This document shows positions 5,277 through 10,109 of a stretch of DNA of 10,109 nt, in pieces. The notes under the pieces were generated by a model. The model did not search any database, was not told the DNA's origin, and was given only the letters and a program-made list of their open reading frames with translations. The stretch covers positions 1 to 10,109 of the forward strand of contig NZ_CAJMDQ010000079.1 in assembly GCF_905212195.1 (NCBI RefSeq). The letters are read 5' to 3'. The stretch comes from an uncultured Anaerotignum sp. Lineage in GTDB: Bacteria > Bacillota > Clostridia > Lachnospirales > Anaerotignaceae. Made by a program: the position numbers and the translations under genes. The first letter of the stretch is position 1. Each line of letters starts with the position of its first letter.

Positions 5277-7826
5277 TTATGCTTCTGTATCTTCAGAAAC
5301 AGCAGTTTCTTCGTTTTCTGCGCTTTCCGCAGCCGCTTCTGCTTCTTTTTCTGCCAGTTCTGCCAGTTCTTCTTCCTCGGATTCGATGTCGTCCTCGGTG
5401 ATTTTGGCAATGCCTACCACACTGACGCCTTCATCCAGATTCATGAGTTTGACACCCTGAGAAACTCTGCCGATGGTAGAAATATCCGCCCCCCGCAGTC
5501 GGATGATGACACCTTCGGAAGTGATGAGCATCACTTCTTCATTTTCTTCCAGCATCAAAACGCCGGTGAGGAGTCCTGTTTTTTCTGTGAGCTGATGAAT
5601 CTTCACACCCATACCGCCACGGTACTGGACTTTGAATTCATCAGGCACCGTCCGTTTGCCGAAGCCTTTTTCCGTTACGTTCAGGACTTTGGCTGTAGGG
5701 CTCATTTTGACAGCGGAAACCAGATAATCCCCTTCTTTCAGGGAGATGGCTTTCACGCCGGTGGCTGTTCTGCCCATAGGGCGCACGTCTTTTTCACTGA
5801 AACGGATGCCCATGCCATTTCTGGTTGCTGCCAGAATTTCGTCTTCCCCTTCGGTGGTCATGACGGAAATCAAGCTATCGTCTTCACGCAGGTTAATGGC
5901 AATCAAGCCGCCTTTGCGGATATTGCTGTAGCTTGCCATATCTGTTTTCTTGATGAGGCCCTGTTTTGTGAGCATTACCAGATAACGGTCTTCACGGAAT
6001 TCCTTCACGGGAATGACCGCTGTGACAGATTCATCCGGTGCGATTTCCAGCAGGTTGACGATGGCCATACCCCTTGCAGTTCTGCCTGCTTCGGGTACTT
6101 CGTAGCCTTTCAGGCGGTACACTCTGCCATGGTCTGTGAAGAACAGAATGGTGTCGTGAGTGGAGCACAGGAACAGGTCTTTCACGAAGTCCTCATCCCT
6201 TGTCTGCATACCAACGATACCACGTCCGCCACGGTTCTGGCTCTTATAAGTCATGAGCGGTGTACGTTTTACATAGTTCAGGTTAGACAGTGTAAATACG
6301 CATGTTTCCTCGTCAATAAGGTCTTCCACGTCGATTTCGCCGGGGTTTGCCACCAGCTGAGTACGGCGGGGGTCTGCGTATTTTGCTTTGATATCCTGCA
6401 TTTCATCGCGGATCACGCCAAGCAGTTTGGCTTCGTCCGCCAGCAGGGATTTATAATAAGCGATTTTTTCCTGCAAATCTTTATATTCTGCGTCGATTTT
6501 TTCGTGTTCCAGACCCTGCAGTCTGCGCAGCTGCATTTCCAGAATGGCCTGTGCCTGAATTTCAGACAGACCAAAGCGTTCCATCAAACGTTCCTTTGCA
6601 TCATCGTAGCTGGTACGGATGATGCGGATGACTTCGTCGATATTGGAAATGGCAATCCGCAAGCCTTCCAGAATATGAGCACGTTTTTCCGCCTTATCCA
6701 GATTGAATTTTGTCCGGCGGGTTACCACTTCTTCCTGATGTTTCAGGTATTCAGACAGCATCTGCTGGAGATTCAGCACCGCAGGCTTGCCGTTTACCAG
6801 TGCAATCATGATAGCGCCGAAGCTTTCCTGCAGCTGGGTATATTTATAAAGCTGATTCAGGATAACGTTTGCGTTAGCGTCTTTTTTCAGCTCGATGATA
6901 ATCTGGATATCATCACCGGCGGAAGCGTCGTACAAATCGCTGATGCCATCCACACGTTTTTCTTTGACCAGTTCGGCGATCTTTTCAATCAAACGGAGTT
7001 TATTGACCATGTAAGGGATTTCCGTTACGACGATTTTTTCTCTGCCGTTGCCCATGGGCTGGATTTCCGCTGTGGAACGCACCAAGATTTTACCGCGTCC
7101 GGTACGATATGCAGCGCGAATGCCGCTTTTGCCCAGAATGGTGGCACCGGTGGGGAAGTCAGGGCCTTTGATATATTCCATCAGTTCTTCCACATCAGTT
7201 TCCTTGCCGTTGATTTTATTGTCAATCATGACGGTCAGGCCGTCGATGACTTCTCCCAGATTATGAGGAGGGATGTTTGTTGCCATACCAACGGCGATAC
7301 CGGAGGAACCGTTCACCAGCAGGTTTGGAATTCTTGCAGGCAGAACCACAGGTTCTTTTTCCGTTTCGTCGTAGTTGGGCACAAAATCTACCGTATCTTT
7401 TTCGATGTCCGCCAGCATGGCTGCTGCCACCTTGGACATACGGGCTTCGGTGTAACGGGCTGCCGCTGCGCCGTAGCCATCAATGGAGCCAAAGTTCCCG
7501 TGACCGTCTACCAGCATATAGCGCATGGAAAAATTCTGTGCCATACGCACCATTGCCTGATAGATGGAGCTGTCGCCGTGGGGGTGGTATTTACCCATGG
7601 TATCACCGGTGATACGGGCAGACTTTTTATAGGGTTTATTGGGCTCCAGATTCATTTCGTTCATGGAGTAGAGAATTCTTCTCTGTACAGGCTTCAGACC
7701 GTCACGGACATCGGGCAGTGCTCTGGCTACGATAACGCTCATGGCGTAGTCGATATAGCACTTTTTCATTTCCTCGTTGATGTCTATGGAAACGACCTTA
7801 TCCATCTCGTTGTTTACTTCACTCAT
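5277..7826 (-). CDS. gyrA: DNA gyrase subunit A
   Basis: GyrA is the DNA breakage-reunion subunit of gyrase, which introduces negative supercoils in an A2B2 complex. The 849 residues include the winged-helix/tower breakage domain with catalytic Tyr125 (ARYTE context), the coiled-coil gate region (about 365-480), and a C-terminal pinwheel with the GyrA box QNRGGRG (530-536). The GyrA box marks it as gyrase and not topoisomerase IV. After about residue 810 comes an acidic Glu/Ala-rich tail. In the quinolone region the sequence is GDSSIYQAM: Ser86 matches E. coli Ser83, but Gln90 stands where Asp87 or Glu is usual. GAGGTG lies 5 bases before the ATG, and the gene follows gyrB after 22 bp, so they are cotranscribed. 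Confidence 0.98.
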   Translation of the reverse strand: MSEVNNEMDKVVSIDINEEMKKCYIDYAMSVIVARALPDVRDGLKPVQRRILYSMNEMNLEPNKPYKKSARITGDTMGKYHPHGDSSIYQAMVRMAQNFSMRYMLVDGHGNFGSIDGYGAAAARYTEARMSKVAAAMLADIEKDTVDFVPNYDETEKEPVVLPARIPNLLVNGSSGIAVGMATNIPPHNLGEVIDGLTVMIDNKINGKETDVEELMEYIKGPDFPTGATILGKSGIRAAYRTGRGKILVRSTAEIQPMGNGREKIVVTEIPYMVNKLRLIEKIAELVKEKRVDGISDLYDASAGDDIQIIIELKKDANANVILNQLYKYTQLQESFGAIMIALVNGKPAVLNLQQMLSEYLKHQEEVVTRRTKFNLDKAEKRAHILEGLRIAISNIDEVIRIIRTSYDDAKERLMERFGLSEIQAQAILEMQLRRLQGLEHEKIDAEYKDLQEKIAYYKSLLADEAKLLGVIRDEMQDIKAKYADPRRTQLVANPGEIDVEDLIDEETCVFTLSNLNYVKRTPLMTYKSQNRGGRGIVGMQTRDEDFVKDLFLCSTHDTILFFTDHGRVYRLKGYEVPEAGRTARGMAIVNLLEIAPDESVTAVIPVKEFREDRYLVMLTKQGLIKKTDMASYSNIRKGGLIAINLREDDSLISVMTTEGEDEILAATRNGMGIRFSEKDVRPMGRTATGVKAISLKEGDYLVSAVKMSPTAKVLNVTEKGFGKRTVPDEFKVQYRGGMGVKIHQLTEKTGLLTGVLMLEENEEVMLITSEGVIIRLRGADISTIGRVSQGVKLMNLDEGVSVVGIAKITEDDIESEEEELAELAEKEAEAAAESAENEETAVSEDTEA

Positions 7827-7848
7827 GGTTTCACCTCAATCCCTTTCA

Positions 7849-9750
7849 TCAGAAGTCCATTTCCGCATACTGCGCGTTTTCCTCGATAAATTCCCGTCTG
7901 GGTTCCACACTGTCCCCCATGAGCATGCTGAAGATTTCATCTGCCAAAAGGGCGTCGCTGATGTCAACTTTTTTCAAAATACGGTGTTCCACGGCCATGG
8001 TAGTGTCACGGAGCTGGTCATAGTCCATTTCACCCAGACCTTTGTACCGCTGTACGTCTTTGATGTTATCTCTGCCGATTTCCTTGTAAAGTTCTTCCAG
8101 CTGGATGTCGTCATAAACGTAATAATGCTTTTTGTTCTTCTCTACCCGATAGAGAGGAGGCTGTGCGATATATACCTTGCCTTCCTCGATAAGCTGGGGC
8201 ATATAGCGATAGAAGAATGTCAGAAGCAGTGTACGGATATGAGCGCCGTCCACGTCGGCATCGGTCATGATAACGATTTTATGATAACGGAGTTTTTCAA
8301 TGTCAAAATCCTCAGAAATGCCTGTACCGAATGCGGTAATCATATTGCGGATTTCCTCACTGTTGAGGATTCTGTCCAGTCTTGCTTTTTCCACGTTCAA
8401 AATTTTACCGCGCAGAGGCAGGATAGCCTGTGTTTTGGGGTCACGGGCTTTGATGGCAGAACCGCCCGCGGAATTCCCTTCGACGATATAGATTTCGCAT
8501 TCGTAAGGGTCACGGCTGGTGCAGTCTGTGAGTTTGCCGGGCATACGGGTATTTTCCAGACCTGTTTTGCGGCGGACAAGTTCTCTTGCCTTTCTGGCCG
8601 CGTCACGGGCTCTGGAAGCCATAAGGCCTTTTTCGATGATGATTTTACCCACTGCCGGGTTTTCTTCCAGGAAATAGGTCAAATATTCGCTTAAAACGGC
8701 TTCTACGGCGCCTTTTGCCTCGCTGGTGCCCAGTTTTGCCTTTGTCTGGCCTTCAAACTGAGGGTCGCCCACTTTGATGCTGACAACGGCGGTCATGCCT
8801 TCTCGCACGTCATCGCCGGAAAGTTTCTTGTCGGAATCCTTGATGATGCCGATTTTTTTGCCGTAGTCGTTGATGGTCTTGGTCAGACCGGATTTAAAGC
8901 CCACCAGATGGGTACCGCCATCGGGGGTGTTGATGTTGTTAACGAAGGTAAAGATATTTTCTGTGTAGCCGTCGTTATGCTGGAAAGCCACTTCCACCAG
9001 CACGCCGTCCTTTTCGCCGCTGGCGTAGAAAATATTGTCATAAAGAGGCTGACGGCTTTTGTTGATATACGCAACAAATTCCTTGATGCCGCCTTCGTAG
9101 TGGAAGGAACGGTTCTGTTCCTTGCCTTCCCGCAGGTCGATGAGGTTGATTTTCAGGCCTTTTGTCAGGAAAGCGGTTTCTCTGAGGCGCTGTTTCAGGA
9201 CATCATAGGTAAACACCGTTTCTTCAAAAATTTCCGGGTCGGGCAGGAAATGAACGAAGGTACCGTGTTTGTCTGTGGTGCCGATTTCGTGAACAGGGCA
9301 AAGGACATTGCCTCTTTCGTATTTCTGTTCATAGATTTTGCCGTCGGTATAGACGTTGACATAGAGCCATGTGGACAGGGCGTTTACAACGGATGCACCA
9401 ACGCCGTGAAGACCGCCGGATACTTTATATCCGCCGCCGCCGAATTTACCGCCTGCATGCAGTATGGTGAATACAACCTCCAAAGCGGAAATACCTTTCT
9501 GGTGGTGGATGCCTACAGGGATACCACGGCCATTATCCAATACGGAAATGGAGTTGTCGGGGTGGATGGTAACAGTGATTTCTGTACAGAAGCCTGCCAG
9601 GGCTTCGTCCACGGCATTATCCACGATTTCGTATACCAGATGGTGGAGCCCCTTTTCACTGGTGGAGCCGATATACATGCCCGGGCGTTTGCGCACCGCT
9701 TCCAGACCTTCTAAGACCTGGATTTGGCTTTCATTATATTCTGCTGACAT
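7849..9750 (-). CDS. gyrB: DNA gyrase subunit B
   Basis: GyrB is the ATPase subunit of gyrase. The 633 residues have the length of Gram-positive GyrB, lacking the large insert of the enterobacterial protein. The GHKL ATPase domain shows Glu41, Asn45, DNGRGIP (72-78), the glycine lid GGKFGGGGYKVSGGLHGVG (100-118) and the QTKAKLG loop with Lys337. The Toprim domain shows EGNSAGGSA (424-432), PLRGKILNVEKARLDR (445-460) and DADVDG (497-502), followed by RYKGLGEM and EPRREFIEENA near the end. Position 426 is Asn, where the common form is EGDSAGG; Asp426 in E. coli is a quinolone-resistance position. AGGAG lies 8 bases before the ATG. The gene is not next to recF here, so this is not the dnaA-dnaN-recF-gyrB arrangement in this window. 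Confidence 0.98.
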   Translation of the reverse strand: MSAEYNESQIQVLEGLEAVRKRPGMYIGSTSEKGLHHLVYEIVDNAVDEALAGFCTEITVTIHPDNSISVLDNGRGIPVGIHHQKGISALEVVFTILHAGGKFGGGGYKVSGGLHGVGASVVNALSTWLYVNVYTDGKIYEQKYERGNVLCPVHEIGTTDKHGTFVHFLPDPEIFEETVFTYDVLKQRLRETAFLTKGLKINLIDLREGKEQNRSFHYEGGIKEFVAYINKSRQPLYDNIFYASGEKDGVLVEVAFQHNDGYTENIFTFVNNINTPDGGTHLVGFKSGLTKTINDYGKKIGIIKDSDKKLSGDDVREGMTAVVSIKVGDPQFEGQTKAKLGTSEAKGAVEAVLSEYLTYFLEENPAVGKIIIEKGLMASRARDAARKARELVRRKTGLENTRMPGKLTDCTSRDPYECEIYIVEGNSAGGSAIKARDPKTQAILPLRGKILNVEKARLDRILNSEEIRNMITAFGTGISEDFDIEKLRYHKIVIMTDADVDGAHIRTLLLTFFYRYMPQLIEEGKVYIAQPPLYRVEKNKKHYYVYDDIQLEELYKEIGRDNIKDVQRYKGLGEMDYDQLRDTTMAVEHRILKKVDISDALLADEIFSMLMGDSVEPRREFIEENAQYAEMDF

Positions 9751-9774
9751 ATTTTCCTCTCCTCACATAATCTT

Positions 9775-9806
9775 GGCAATTTCCCAGATTTTCAGGAAAA
9801 ATTGCC
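9775..9806 (-). promoter_or_regulatory. Second hairpin in the gyrB leader
   Basis: On the minus strand, 9806-9796 pairs with 9785-9775 over 11 pairs (GGCAATTTTTC with GGGAAATTGCC, including two G-U pairs) around a 10-nt loop. It ends about 10 bases before the gyrB ribosome binding site. No T tract follows, so it is not a terminator. Its loop and 5' arm carry sequences that can pair with the upstream terminator-like hairpin. Confidence 0.6.
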
Positions 9807-9808
9807 CC

Positions 9809-9834
9809 AAAAAAATCGGATGTTCCTGCATCCG
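9809..9834 (-). terminator. Terminator-like hairpin in the gyrB leader (candidate attenuator)
   Basis: On the minus strand, CGGATG (9834-9829) and CATCCG (9822-9817) form a 6-bp stem with a 6-nt loop, then one A and seven T residues (9815-9809). It lies downstream of the gyrB promoter and upstream of the gyrB start, so it would stop some gyrBA transcripts before the genes. The short stem suggests partial termination. Confidence 0.6.
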
Positions 9835-9849
9835 GTAAATCATAGTGGT

Positions 9850-9878
9850 ATTATATCATAAAAACATTGATTTTTCAA
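9850..9878 (-). promoter_or_regulatory. Promoter of the gyrBA operon
   Basis: On the minus strand, TTGAAA (9873-9878), a 17-bp spacer and a perfect TATAAT (9850-9855) preceded by TGA form a near-consensus, extended -10 sigma-A promoter. Transcription should start near 9843, giving a leader of about 93 nt. Confidence 0.9.
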
Positions 9879-9928
9879 GGTTTAAGCGGCTTGAGTTAAA
9901 TCCTTTTATGAGATTTTTATGTAGGAAT

Positions 9929-9997
9929 TTTAGATTGATCGCTGTGATGTTGAATATCGGGAATGGCATCTTGGATGCTCATTGGACCCAATCTAAA
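9929..9997 (+). other. Self-complementary block, possible structured RNA
   Basis: A perfect 9-bp outer stem (TTTAGATTG at 9929-9937 with CAATCTAAA at 9989-9997) encloses an inner hairpin. Its arms are 9962-9970 and 9974-9983: 5 bp, one bulge, then 4 bp, with a TTG loop. The strand is uncertain; plus is preferred because a terminator follows on that strand at 10032-10068. It matches no RNA family I know. The whole stretch 9879-10109 holds no protein gene that I can support. Confidence 0.4.
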
Positions 9998-10031
9998 GAG
10001 CAGAGAAATTTGATAAGGAGGTGTAACCAAG

Positions 10032-10068
10032 CCCACGATGAGAACATAAAGTTCTCACATGGGTTTTT
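10032..10068 (+). terminator. Plus-strand rho-independent terminator or attenuator
   Basis: TGAGAAC/GTTCTCA (10039-10045 with 10051-10057) is extended, after a small interior loop, by CCCA/TGGG (10032-10035 with 10060-10063). Five T residues follow on the plus strand. An AAGGAGGTG motif lies just before it (10015-10023) with no start codon at a usable distance. It would end a short plus-strand transcript or attenuate a gene beyond the window. Confidence 0.65.
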
Positions 10069-10109
10069 GTCGTGTTAGAGAGATGCATGTAATTAAAACA
10101 ATTTTATAT

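Larger units (their letters stand above)
9763..9843 (-). other. Possible 26-codon upstream frame in the gyrB leader
   Basis: An ATG at 9843 opens a 26-codon frame, beginning Met-Ile-Tyr-Arg-Met, that ends at TGA (9765-9763), 12 bases before the gyrB ATG. It runs through both leader hairpins, and its stop codon abuts the gyrB ribosome binding site. No ribosome binding site precedes it: the predicted transcript starts at or close to its ATG, so translation would be leaderless. It may be chance. Confidence 0.2.

Noticed and set aside
5595..7889. 764-codon open frame on the plus strand opposite gyrA and the end of gyrB
   Set aside because: It is antisense to certain gyrase genes, its translation is rich in His, Cys and Phe with no domain pattern, and no ribosome binding site supports it. 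It is a by-product of gyrA codon bias.
8908..9714. 268-codon plus-strand frame opposite gyrB
   Set aside because: It lies wholly antisense to gyrB and shows no recognisable protein features.
10007..10031. Resemblance of the minus strand to the 3' end of 16S rRNA (ACACCTCCTT)
   Set aside because: Only about ten bases match the anti-Shine-Dalgarno region; the flanking sequence does not continue as 16S rRNA. It is simply the complement of an AAGGAGGTG motif.
9845..10078. 77-codon plus-strand frame upstream of gyrB
   Set aside because: It starts inside the gyrB promoter, lacks a ribosome binding site and runs through the stems of the structured block and the terminator; no family is recognisable.

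Overview
This window looks like chromosomal core DNA of a low-to-moderate GC anaerobic Firmicute of class Clostridia, perhaps a Lachnospiraceae-like gut bacterium. The assignment is an inference. It rests on the GyrB and GyrA sequences, strong AGGAGG-type ribosome binding sites, tRNA genes without an encoded CCA, and a zinc-ribbon/TPM gene pair of a kind I associate with these genomes. Every convincing gene lies on the minus strand, so the window is best read from its right end to its left end. No insertion sequence, phage gene, CRISPR array or rRNA gene was recognised.

Right end (about 9751-10109): no protein gene is supported. The region next to gyrB holds a near-consensus sigma-A promoter, then a leader of about 93 nt with a terminator-like hairpin, a second hairpin and a possible 26-codon upstream frame. 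Further right is a block with strong self-complementarity and a plus-strand terminator. It could be a small RNA or the leader of a gene beyond the window.

Centre (5277-9750): gyrB and gyrA form an operon with 22 bp between them and encode the two subunits of DNA gyrase. A terminator follows gyrA. Both proteins carry an unusual residue at a classical quinolone-resistance position: Gln90 in GyrA and Asn426 in GyrB.

Left of gyrA (3201-5143): a translationally coupled pair encodes a double zinc-ribbon protein with a C-terminal membrane anchor and a secreted, membrane-anchored TPM-domain protein. The start and stop codons overlap as ATGA. They probably act together at the membrane, but their job is unknown.

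Left part (538-3000): three separately organised genes encode a small three-helix membrane protein, a CapA-family lipoprotein and a FadR-type GntR regulator. The regulator has intact FCD metal-site residues and three 12-bp repeats over its promoter.

Far left (53-484): one promoter serves a tRNA-Thr(UGU)-tRNA-Tyr(GUA) unit that ends in a canonical terminator. The 182-bp spacer between the two tRNAs contains a long nested inverted repeat and a second perfect hairpin.
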